From the NCBI GenBank assembly GCA_017645945.1, contig JAGCNL010000052.1, positions 1-35,152 on the forward strand: a stretch of 35,152 nt of DNA, read 5' to 3'. The notes beneath the pieces were generated by a model that did not search any database, was not told the origin of the DNA, and was given only the letters and a program-made list of their open reading frames with translations. Each line of letters starts with the position of its first letter. Position 1 is the stretch's first letter. Positions 16,715-23,350 of the stretch are shown piece by piece. The stretch comes from Salinivirgaceae bacterium (GTDB lineage Bacteria > Bacteroidota > Bacteroidia > Bacteroidales > SZUA-534). Made by a program: the position numbers and the translations under genes.

Positions 16715-16969
16715 TCATCTTTTCCGCTCGTTCTGCATATCGATAACAATGTTAGTCATCATTTCCAGAATCATCGGATGCTGAGCTATCTCACGCAATC
16801 CTCGTTCAAGAATATCAGCTCTTGCTTTTAGAACGATTGTCATTTCGTTGTTTGCTCCTTCGCTGAAAAGCGCAAAGTTGTTGTACTTGCAGATGGCGTT
16901 CACAGCTTCATCTTGCTCTTCGGTGAGCTCCACCTCTCTAAGTTTGTTGTCAGTGTCTTTCATAAACAT
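16715..16969 (-). CDS. Small acidic protein of the island, unknown function
   Basis: An 84-residue charged protein with no signal peptide or membrane segment. Its sequence suggests two helices (LTEEQDEAVNAICKYN and ARADILERGLREIAQHP) and a final MLEMMTNIVIDMQNERKR-like helix. ATG 16963 (MKDTDNKL) is an alternative start two codons downstream. It follows the EVE-like gene on the minus strand by 20 bases and is probably co-transcribed with it from the copy 3 promoter. I recognise no family. Confidence 0.65.
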   Translation of the reverse strand: MFMKDTDNKLREVELTEEQDEAVNAICKYNNFALFSEGANNEMTIVLKARADILERGLREIAQHPMILEMMTNIVIDMQNERKR

Positions 16970-16989
16970 ATGATTTATAGGTTAAACAG

Positions 16990-17045
16990 TCATTCTTCAT
17001 CAAATTCATCATCATCGTCATCATCATAGTCGTCGTCCTCGTCAA
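16990..17045. repeat. CAT/CGT microsatellite encoding the Asp tail
   Basis: Runs of TCATCATCATCG and related triplets on the plus strand encode the consecutive Asp codons GAT/GAC on the minus strand. Triplet length changes here would alter tail length without breaking the frame. Confidence 0.75.
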
Positions 17046-17550
17046 CATCAAAACGTACTGCCCGTGCGTGGAAGATATCAGCGTTCTTTTCCAAAAACTC
17101 CTCCCACATTTCTTCCAGTTTTTCGGCAGATTTGGGGTCAAGAAGTCGGCCCGAGTGTCCGCCAGTCCAGTCGAAATCGGGTATTGCTGCTTGCAACTCG
17201 GCGGTTGTCAGAATTGGGCAGTAATCGGGGTTGATAACCACATCACGGTCTAAATCAATATAATGAATATTGTCACGTCCTTGCCCCGACCAATCCTCGC
17301 CATAGAACGGCATTGAATCGAGGGTGCCACTCATGCAGATGCCGGTGTTTCCTTCGCCGCAGCGAACCATAAAAAAACGGTCGCCGACTTGTGCCTGTCG
17401 ATAGTCCCAAACCGACCAGTTCATTGGTTTCCATCGGTTTTCCAAAAACTTTTGGTAGTCAGCCATTTTGCAACTTGAAATGGTGGGATTCCAAAACAGA
17501 ATGAATGTGTTCTGTTTTTCTTCTTTCTCAATTTTAACTTTAATTTCCAT
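16990..17550 (-). CDS. EVE-like protein with an Asp-rich C-terminal tail
   Basis: From ATG 17550 the product is 186 residues; ATG 17562 would add MLYA. Residues 14-140 have the features of an uncharacterised EVE/PUA-like family: FILFWNPTISS, WSVWDYRQAQVGDRFFMVRCG, GNTGICMSG, the EDWSGQGRD loop, then a PDFDWTGGHSGRLL block. The W20, W45 and W48 aromatics and the GDRFF strand match the style of the EVE modified-base pocket, but ligand binding is inferred. Residues about 168-186 are almost entirely Asp and Glu, encoded by a CATCATCATCGTC microsatellite. It is the first gene after copy 3 of the 20-bp element. Confidence 0.75.
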   Translation of the reverse strand: MEIKVKIEKEEKQNTFILFWNPTISSCKMADYQKFLENRWKPMNWSVWDYRQAQVGDRFFMVRCGEGNTGICMSGTLDSMPFYGEDWSGQGRDNIHYIDLDRDVVINPDYCPILTTAELQAAIPDFDWTGGHSGRLLDPKSAEKLEEMWEEFLEKNADIFHARAVRFDVDEDDDYDDDDDDEFDEE

Positions 17551-17579
17551 AGCATATAACATTTAAAGTTTAACGTGAA

Positions 17580-17615
17580 CAAAGTAAACCCGAGGTTGTC
17601 CCAAATCGTGGTACA
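17580..17615 (-). promoter_or_regulatory. Island element copy 3: 20-bp motif plus -7-like site
   Basis: On the minus strand TGTACCACGATTTGGGACAA (17615-17596) is followed by 8 bases and TTACTTTG (17587-17580), a five-of-six match to TAnnTTTG. It lies 17 bases before ATG 17562 and 29 before ATG 17550. It differs from copy 2 at one position and has the same orientation relative to its gene as copies 1 and 2. Confidence 0.7.
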
Positions 17616-17820
17616 GGTTTGGAATTTTTGATTTTTTTTGAAAAAAAGTTAGTTGGTGCATTGTTGACGGGTAGAGTTGCAGCGTGCTACATTTCAACTT
17701 TGCATACATATTACACGTAAGCCACATTTATTTTTGCTGCAACTGTTGCGCATAATAGCCTTTTGTCGATATTTGCACCGTTTTTTTCGGAGAGTAAGTT
17801 TAATCGTTAAAATATTGATT

Positions 17821-18933
17821 ATGAAATTTAAAGCAATTATTCTTTCGGCCGTTGCTCTTGCTGTTTCGGCAAGTTCGTTTGGCCAAATCAAAGTGAAAAC
17901 TGAGGCTGGCGACATGAACGTCCGTTTCATGGGCCGTACAAATTTCGATGCCGGCACTTTCGTTGCTTCGTCTGACGACAATCTCAGCGAGCACAACGGC
18001 ATTGCCATGAACGATACCCGTCTGGGTGTTCTGGCTAACTTCGATGAGAAGTTCAGCGCCAAAATCGAGGTTTGCTACGCTTCGAAAGCCATCTCGTTCC
18101 GCGATTTGTGGATTGGCTACAAACTGAACGACAACAGCACCATCACCGCCGGCAACCATTTCCAGCCTTACGGAGCTAAACCGCTCGGTCTGTCGTACAA
18201 GTTTGTTGAGGACGCTTCAACCGACCTTGCTTTCTGCCCGGCACGTAAAATTGGTGTTTCGTATGCCTACACTTCCGACCCATTCAACCTGACTGCAGGT
18301 CTTTTCAGCGACGGTAATGTTGACAACGGCAAGAACATCGACAAAGGTTGGTCAGCTGCTGCAAAGGCAATCTTCCGCCCAATCATCGACGAGTCAACAA
18401 TCCTGCACATCGGTGTGGCTCCAATGTTTGTGCAATCGCCTAACACAGTGTCGTTTACTGGTTCAATCCCGACAACGGTTGTGACCAACAAACTCATCGG
18501 CACAGCCAACTTCACACCTGACAACTATCTGCGTATGGAGGCTGAGGCCATCTTCATCAGCGGAAAACTTTATGTTGAAGGCCACTATATGGCTGCTTCG
18601 CTGCAGAAAATGGACACTGCAGGCAACAACGCCTATGTTGACGGCTTTTATGCCCAGGCCAGTTTCCTGATTAAGGGCGACCAGCAGAACTATAACAAAA
18701 AGACAGGTCTGGCAGCCAACGCATCGCCGAAGAGCCTTGAGGTTCTGGCACGTGTTAGCCACCTGAATCTCGATGCCGACCATGTGAATGCAGGTCAGCA
18801 GACTGATTTCACTGTTGGTCTTAACTATTTCTTCAACAAGAATTTGAACTTGAAACTCAACGCCATTTACGCAACTGTTAAAGACGGCGAGAACTATACA
18901 ATGGTTCAGTCGCGTCTGCAGTTCTCGTTCTAA
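17821..18933 (+). CDS. Porin of the phosphate-selective O/P type
   Basis: An outer-membrane beta-barrel of 370 residues with signal peptide MKFKAIILSAVALAVSASSFGQ. The sequence alternates amphipathic strands throughout (RFMGRTNFDAGTF, DTRLGVLANFDEKFSAKIEV, WIGYKLNDNSTITAGNHFQPYG) and ends in aromatic SRLQFSF, the usual barrel-assembly signal. The NHFQPYGAKPLG and DLAFCPARKIGVSY segments are typical of Porin_O_P family members in Bacteroidales. Substrate selectivity cannot be read from the sequence. It sits just right of the accessory island with its own terminator. Longer in-frame starts upstream lack a signal peptide. Confidence 0.88.
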   Translation: MKFKAIILSAVALAVSASSFGQIKVKTEAGDMNVRFMGRTNFDAGTFVASSDDNLSEHNGIAMNDTRLGVLANFDEKFSAKIEVCYASKAISFRDLWIGYKLNDNSTITAGNHFQPYGAKPLGLSYKFVEDASTDLAFCPARKIGVSYAYTSDPFNLTAGLFSDGNVDNGKNIDKGWSAAAKAIFRPIIDESTILHIGVAPMFVQSPNTVSFTGSIPTTVVTNKLIGTANFTPDNYLRMEAEAIFISGKLYVEGHYMAASLQKMDTAGNNAYVDGFYAQASFLIKGDQQNYNKKTGLAANASPKSLEVLARVSHLNLDADHVNAGQQTDFTVGLNYFFNKNLNLKLNAIYATVKDGENYTMVQSRLQFSF

Positions 18934-18954
18934 AACAGATGGCTCAAAAACAAG

Positions 18955-18982
18955 AAAGCGGCTCATGCGGGCCGCTTTTTTT
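18955..18982 (+). terminator. Rho-independent terminator of the porin gene
   Basis: AAAGCGGC at 18955-18962 pairs with GCCGCTTT at 18971-18978, followed by T residues. It lies 21 bases after the porin stop and just before the end of the convergent minus-strand cluster. Confidence 0.88.
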
Positions 18983-19001
18983 ATGTTGTTATGTCGCGTT
19001 C

Positions 19002-19640
19002 CTACCAGAAAAGGTCGGGTGTTATGCCAAGGTCGAAGCGGCCGTCGGACAGCCATGTTTTCTCACCGTTGCTCACATAGCGGATGTCGAAAGTTCCAGA
19101 AACAATGGCCTCCTCGAATCTATCATTCACATAGAGAATCTGCACGCGCTTGAAATGTAGTTCGCCGCTGCGGATGTCGGTGATGGCCTCTTGCAGATTG
19201 TCGCCGCGCTTGACTAAAACCTTTATGTCTGGGTCGGTTAGGTCGAAGTTTTTCCCGTTGAGCAGATAGAGTTTTTTGCAATTATTGATTACCGAATCGC
19301 ACGGGAAGATTATCGTAAGCGACACATCTTCTTTGGTTGCAGCGTATGAGTCATAAGACGAGTTTTTTTTGTATTTCTGACAACCGTTCATGGTGAGTTC
19401 CAAAGTTTTGTCGCTGTCGTGCCACTCCATTATGCAAGGGTTTTCGTGCCAGCACGACACAAAATAGTTGCGCCCCATTTTAGCGCCGAACGTATTGTAG
19501 CCCCACTCGCTATATTCGGGCAGGTTATAGTCTTCCGAGTCATTTATCCAGATCGATCTGTCAATGCTGTCGTCTGTGTCGCAGGCGGTAATTATGCTTA
19601 TGGCCGCCATGCAGATTATTGCCAATTGCTTTTTCATCAT
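19002..19640 (-). CDS. Lipoprotein of unknown function, end of an envelope cluster
   Basis: The 212-residue product has a lipoprotein signal with lipobox I-T-A-C (Cys20, counting from the first of two Met). The mature part is beta-rich: SWHENPCIMEWHDSDKTLELTMNG, LTIIFPCDSVINNCKKLYLLNG, and a strand pair near the end, VSGTFDIRYVSNGEKTWLSDGRFDLGI. This final pattern occurs in small Bacteroidetes lipoproteins of unknown role. The start ATG overlaps the TAA of the upstream barrel gene by one base (TAATG) and has a strong GGAGGA, so translation of the two is probably coupled. Confidence 0.75.
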   Translation of the reverse strand: MMKKQLAIICMAAISIITACDTDDSIDRSIWINDSEDYNLPEYSEWGYNTFGAKMGRNYFVSCWHENPCIMEWHDSDKTLELTMNGCQKYKKNSSYDSYAATKEDVSLTIIFPCDSVINNCKKLYLLNGKNFDLTDPDIKVLVKRGDNLQEAITDIRSGELHFKRVQILYVNDRFEEAIVSGTFDIRYVSNGEKTWLSDGRFDLGITPDLFW

Positions 19641-20377
19641 TATTCCTCCGATTTATTTTTTGCAAATTGATAACTTATTTGGAATCCGCCGCCAAGATTG
19701 TCGCTGAAGCCGAAGCCAGTCATCGTGCCAACTGCCACGATATAGGGGAACACAAACTCTGCGCAGAATGAGTTTTTGCGGCCGATTTGAATGCCCGCCG
19801 CGGCATATACAGGCATGGTGAAGTTGTCGCCGTCGGGGATTTTTATATCGGCTTTGATGCCTGGCTCGCAATGGTACATATTAGTTTTTGTCGCTGTGGT
19901 GCAGCGAAAATTGAATGTTGCTCCAGCGCGTATGTATGGTGTCGGGCGGCCGCTGCCGCGTATTGTGAAGCGGAATTCGAGCGGAATGCCGACATACGTG
20001 TTGCTTTGGCTTATCGACCTAACCGTGTAATAATAAGTGTTGTAGCCTTCGCTTTCCGTTTTGTAGTAGAAAAAGTCGTATCTCGACTCGTATTTGCTCC
20101 ATGTGTTTGTCAGGCGCAAACCCGTCGACAGGCTTATACGGTTGTTGATGTAGTATTCTGGCGTGAAGCCAAAATGAAAACTAGTGGCAACTTTTGGGTC
20201 CCAGCCGTACTGGTAATCTCTCGACGACTGGTAGGCTCTTATGTTGTCCATATCCTTATCCGTGGTGCCAAAGAAATTGACACCGACAGATGTGTTCATC
20301 GCCCAATAATGATTGCCAGCGAAAGAACTTGACGCAATACTTAACAGCATTGCTGTCAGATAAATACATTTTTTCAT
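19640..20377 (-). CDS. Outer-membrane beta-barrel protein
   Basis: A 245-residue protein with signal peptide MKKCIYLTAMLLSIASSSFAG and short amphipathic strands throughout, such as SFHFGFTPEYYINNRISLSTGLRLTN, TYVGIPLEFRFTI and GGGFQISYQFAKN. The SLSTGLR and YVGIPLEFRF features are usual in the eight-stranded OMP_b-brl/PorT-like superfamily. It is more distant from the three barrel paralogues to its right than they are from each other. It has a housekeeping-type promoter (CAAATATA on the plus strand at 20415) and is coupled to the downstream lipoprotein gene. Confidence 0.82.
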   Translation of the reverse strand: MKKCIYLTAMLLSIASSSFAGNHYWAMNTSVGVNFFGTTDKDMDNIRAYQSSRDYQYGWDPKVATSFHFGFTPEYYINNRISLSTGLRLTNTWSKYESRYDFFYYKTESEGYNTYYYTVRSISQSNTYVGIPLEFRFTIRGSGRPTPYIRAGATFNFRCTTATKTNMYHCEPGIKADIKIPDGDNFTMPVYAAAGIQIGRKNSFCAEFVFPYIVAVGTMTGFGFSDNLGGGFQISYQFAKNKSEE

Positions 20378-20414
20378 AATACGGTTTTTAATAGAAGTTT
20401 TTCGATTGCTCGTA

Positions 20415-20442
20415 CAAATATAACGACATTTTCAGCGCCAAA
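20415..20442 (-). promoter_or_regulatory. Probable housekeeping promoter for the barrel-lipoprotein pair
   Basis: On the minus strand TTTG (20442-20439) is followed 16 bases later by TATATTTG (20422-20415), a perfect TAnnTTTG element, 37 bases before the start at 20377. The spacing is slightly short. The ECF-type motif seen upstream of the neighbouring barrels is absent here. Confidence 0.55.
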
Positions 20443-20538
20443 TTGTTTTAAACGCAGAAAACATGAGGTGTTTCTCCCCATGCTCCCTGCAACTAATTTA
20501 TTTTATAACCAATTAATTTGCATAGCGATATACTTTCG

Positions 20539-21321
20539 TCAGTTCGCGGTGCTTCCGCCGAATTTGTAGTGAACGCTGAATTCGACACGGTAGCTGCGCC
20601 AGCTGAAATCACGTATTTCAACCTTTTCGGGATTCTCGTCCTCGCGGCGTCCGTAGTAGAGAGTGCCTTTGTGCGTCATGTCCTTGGTGACGCCGCTGTA
20701 GAAATCAGTTGAGAAGGCAAACTTGTCGTTGAGGTCGAATCGCAGGCCGGTGGTGAAGCCGACAGAGTGCAGCTCGCCCACATTCTTGTCGATGCCTACG
20801 CGGTAGTTGTACTCAACACCGAAGTTGGGGTTGAATTTGCCAATCTGGTAGCCAAGTTTGAATGGCACCGAAACCAAGGCGTAGTCAGTTGAGCCCTCTT
20901 TCTTGCCAACAATTTTCTCGAATGAGCCGTCCTGCTCGTTCCAGTTGATGAACATCTCCTCTTGGATACGGTCATCATCGTCGTCATATTCATATCTGAA
21001 CCCGCCAATGCTTACCCAGTAAGTGCCGTCGCTGCCGTATTTGCCTTCCATCTTGGTGCGGTAGCTGCTGTTTTCCGCCAAGAGGTGGCCGCGTACACCG
21101 ATACCGATTGTCAGGTGGCTGTTCAGGACGGTCTTCATGCCGAAGCCCAGATGCGATGTTGCCGCGCAGTAAGGATTCCAGACCATGCGGTTCTCAACCA
21201 TAAACGGAGTGCACACTGCCGTCCACGCGCCGCCACCGATGTTAACATCGAACGATGTTTGTGCGACAGAAATGTTTTGCAAAGCGATGAGCACAAGGCT
21301 CAATAATCCAATCTTTTTCAT
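20539..21321 (-). CDS. Outer-membrane beta-barrel, ECF-cluster paralogue 3
   Basis: ATG 21321 gives MKKIGLLSLVLIALQNISVAQ, a standard signal peptide; an upstream in-frame ATG at 21396 would place 25 polar residues before it. The 260-residue product carries the block shared with the 22.3 kb paralogue (GGGAWTAVCTPFMVENRMVWN, then GYQIGKFNPNFGVEYNYRV, and TKDMTHKGTLYYG). Two long hydrophilic loops (EYDDDDDRIQEE) are likely extracellular. It is preceded by the TGCAAC-N15-CATCATA element at 21357-21384, so it is probably transcribed by the linked ECF sigma factor. Cellular role unknown. Confidence 0.82.
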   Translation of the reverse strand: MKKIGLLSLVLIALQNISVAQTSFDVNIGGGAWTAVCTPFMVENRMVWNPYCAATSHLGFGMKTVLNSHLTIGIGVRGHLLAENSSYRTKMEGKYGSDGTYWVSIGGFRYEYDDDDDRIQEEMFINWNEQDGSFEKIVGKKEGSTDYALVSVPFKLGYQIGKFNPNFGVEYNYRVGIDKNVGELHSVGFTTGLRFDLNDKFAFSTDFYSGVTKDMTHKGTLYYGRREDENPEKVEIRDFSWRSYRVEFSVHYKFGGSTAN

Positions 21322-21356
21322 CTTTTTTGAGTTTTTTGTTTTTAATCGTTTGCCTA

Positions 21357-21384
21357 TATGATGCGGGATTTTGAAAAGGTTGCA
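21357..21384 (-). promoter_or_regulatory. Putative ECF sigma promoter, copy 3
   Basis: Minus strand: TGCAAC (21384-21379), 15 bases, then CATCATA (21363-21357), 35 bases upstream of the start at 21321. The AAC in the -35-like part is typical of ECF promoters. The intervening TTTTCA is also shared with the other two copies. Confidence 0.72.
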
Positions 21385-21411
21385 GTTTGGTTGCAATTTT
21401 TTTGAAAAATT

Positions 21412-22131
21412 TTATTCCGACTTGCCCAAACGATAGTTCACGCCGATTTCAAGCCTTTGCGAGTGCCAGTTGAAATTTTTCTCGTCAAGGTTTTCGATAT
21501 TCTCAACCCAGCCATCTTCCGTTTCGGTGCGAGTTTTTTTCACTTTGTGGGCGGTGTGGCTCATATCGTTGGTGACATTGCTGGCATAATTGAGCGTTAG
21601 GGCAAATTTCGGCGACAGGCGGTATTCCAATCCTGCGCTGAAACTCAACGAACTGTTTTTGTCCACATCGTTGTCGTTCAGTCGGTAGCCGAATTCAAAG
21701 CCAACGTTCGGTGTAAATTTTCCGATATTATAGCCGATGCGGATAGGAAGGGCAATCAAATAATAGTTGGCGGCAGCCTCGAAATCGCCAAAACTGCTGG
21801 TTTCACTGTCATCCCACCAATAATCTATTGTGGTTTTGTCGCCGTCCCACTCACTGTCGAAGTACATTTTGTAGCCGTAATTGCTCATCAGAAAGTGAAA
21901 ATCGGCGCCGATGCTTGCAGTCAGGTTCGACTCGAAAGTCTTGGTTGCGGCCACACCCACAAAGGCGGTTGGCGCCACTTTGAACTTGCAGATGGTCTGC
22001 CCGTCGTATTTGTTCGGATTGCAGGTTGGTGTCCAAACGCCAGTACCTGCATTTACACTGAATGATGTTTGCGCCGATACAAAGCCGTGCGCTGCAATGA
22101 GCATAATGCCCAGAAAACAAATCTTTTTCAT
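21412..22131 (-). CDS. Outer-membrane beta-barrel, ECF-cluster paralogue 2
   Basis: ATG 22131 gives MKKICFLGIMLIAAHGFVSAQ, a good signal peptide; the ATG at 22161 would add ten residues and overlap the promoter element. The 239-residue product is a diverged relative of its neighbours: GTGVWTPTCNP corresponds to GGGAWTSLCNP, GYNIGKFTPNVGFEFGYRL to GFQIGKFTPYIGAEYNIRI, and NVTNDMSHTAHKV to ALTKDMAHTGTLY. It ends in LEIGVNYRLGKSE. It has a putative ECF promoter at 22163-22190. Confidence 0.82.
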   Translation of the reverse strand: MKKICFLGIMLIAAHGFVSAQTSFSVNAGTGVWTPTCNPNKYDGQTICKFKVAPTAFVGVAATKTFESNLTASIGADFHFLMSNYGYKMYFDSEWDGDKTTIDYWWDDSETSSFGDFEAAANYYLIALPIRIGYNIGKFTPNVGFEFGYRLNDNDVDKNSSLSFSAGLEYRLSPKFALTLNYASNVTNDMSHTAHKVKKTRTETEDGWVENIENLDEKNFNWHSQRLEIGVNYRLGKSE

Positions 22132-22162
22132 AATTCGAAAGTTTTTAATGTTATTACACACC

Positions 22163-22190
22163 TATGATGTGGAATTATGAAAAGGTTGCA
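22163..22190 (-). promoter_or_regulatory. Putative ECF sigma promoter, copy 2
   Basis: Minus strand: TGCAAC (22190-22185), 15 bases, then CATCATA (22169-22163), 31 bases upstream of the start at 22131. The spacer is nearly identical to that of copy 3 (TTTTCAxAATxCC). Confidence 0.72.
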
Positions 22191-22270
22191 GTCCGAGTGC
22201 GATAATTTTATGAAGAGAATTGGATATAACTTGTAAATGAGGCGGTTACAGGCTTGCGGCTAATGCCAAC

Positions 22271-23290
22271 TTAAAACTTGAAATGCCCCATTAATTCGAG
22301 ACGGACAGTGTGCCAGGTGTATTTGTCGGTTCTGACGACGGAGTTGTCGGCAAGGCTATAGAGTGTGCCGGTGTGAGCCATGTCTTTGGTCAGGGCGGCG
22401 TAGAAGTTGCTCGATACGGCAAAATGCTTGCCTAAATCGTAGCGCATTCCTGTGATGATGCCCAATGAGTGAAGGTCTTTCAAATCGTTGTCCATCGATA
22501 TTCTGATGTTGTACTCTGCGCCTATATAGGGAGTGAACTTACCAATTTGGAAGCCCAGGCGCACAGGTACGGCAAACATCACATAATTTGCTTCCGACTC
22601 TTTTATGCCAACCGAATCCTCATATTGGCCGGTGGACGTTTCGTTCCAATGCATATAATAACCTTCACCGTCACCATCTTTTCCTTTTTCGATGTTGAAT
22701 GTGCCGATGTTCACAGTGTATTTCTTATTGCTGGTGCAAAATTCGCAATCGGGGTAATTACAAGTGAATTTGCCTTTAAGTCCTTCGTTTTCAAGCAGAA
22801 AGTGGATGCTTGCGCCTGTGCCGAGTGTGAGTCGGCTGATGAAATGTGTTTCGTAATTCACGCCGAAATTGAGTGTGATGTTGCCGCCTTCGTTCCATGC
22901 CAGATGGTTCTCAACAAGTATTGGGTTGCAGAGGCTTGTCCATGCGCCACCGCCCATGAACATGTCGAGCGCGCTCCTTTCAACAATAAAACTGAGGAAA
23001 TTCCGATGCCGCGAGCTGTCGGCAGGTTCTTCCCATTCGGCGGCGACGGGAAGTGTATAGGCTCGTCTGCTGAAAATCAGCAGATTTGGATTGGTTGAAA
23101 GTGCCGATGGGCGGACAGTGTGCAGCGCCTCAGTACCTTCGAACGGGTTGACGCGCCTTGGAACGTATTCATACACAGTGTCGTAGATGATTTCCTCCTC
23201 ATATATATATATGGTGTCTTGAGCCCGCATCATAGAACATGATATGCAGACCATTACAAACGCCAACACAATTTTCGGCAGAAAACGCAT
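22271..23290 (-). CDS. Outer-membrane beta-barrel, ECF-cluster paralogue 1, with a long N-terminal extension
   Basis: ATG 23290 gives MRFLPKIVLAFVMVCISCSMMRAQ, a signal peptide; the ATG at 23347 would precede it with 19 non-signal residues. The 339-residue protein is longer than its paralogues because about 110 residues lie between the signal and the barrel. This segment begins with an acidic, Tyr-rich stretch (DTIYIYEEEIIYDTVYEYV). The barrel has GGGAWTSLCNPILVENHLAWN, GFQIGKFTPYIGAEYNIRI and TKDMAHTGTLYSL, and ends with RLELMGHFKF. It begins 60 bases after the sigma gene with no promoter motif of its own, so it is probably in the sigma operon and could be its partner; that is inference. Confidence 0.82.
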   Translation of the reverse strand: MRFLPKIVLAFVMVCISCSMMRAQDTIYIYEEEIIYDTVYEYVPRRVNPFEGTEALHTVRPSALSTNPNLLIFSRRAYTLPVAAEWEEPADSSRHRNFLSFIVERSALDMFMGGGAWTSLCNPILVENHLAWNEGGNITLNFGVNYETHFISRLTLGTGASIHFLLENEGLKGKFTCNYPDCEFCTSNKKYTVNIGTFNIEKGKDGDGEGYYMHWNETSTGQYEDSVGIKESEANYVMFAVPVRLGFQIGKFTPYIGAEYNIRISMDNDLKDLHSLGIITGMRYDLGKHFAVSSNFYAALTKDMAHTGTLYSLADNSVVRTDKYTWHTVRLELMGHFKF

Positions 23291-23350
23291 AAAAGACTGT
23301 AACCGATGCAAAGTAAAAATACAATCGGCACAAATCCAAACCTCCAAATC

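Noticed and set aside
12588..17615. The 20-bp element copies as transposon or insertion-sequence ends
   Set aside because: Copies 1 and 2 are direct and copy 3 inverted, there is no transposase between them, and all three hold a fixed position before a promoter octamer, which fits a regulatory site better.
17695..17702. CAACTTTG as the porin promoter -7 element
   Set aside because: It lacks the leading T and has no -33 element at a suitable distance; a TATTTGC nearer the gene is equally weak, so I do not call a promoter.
11555..17820. Attachment-site direct repeats at the island borders
   Set aside because: I compared the thyA-side and porin-side flanks by eye and found no shared sequence longer than would be expected by chance.
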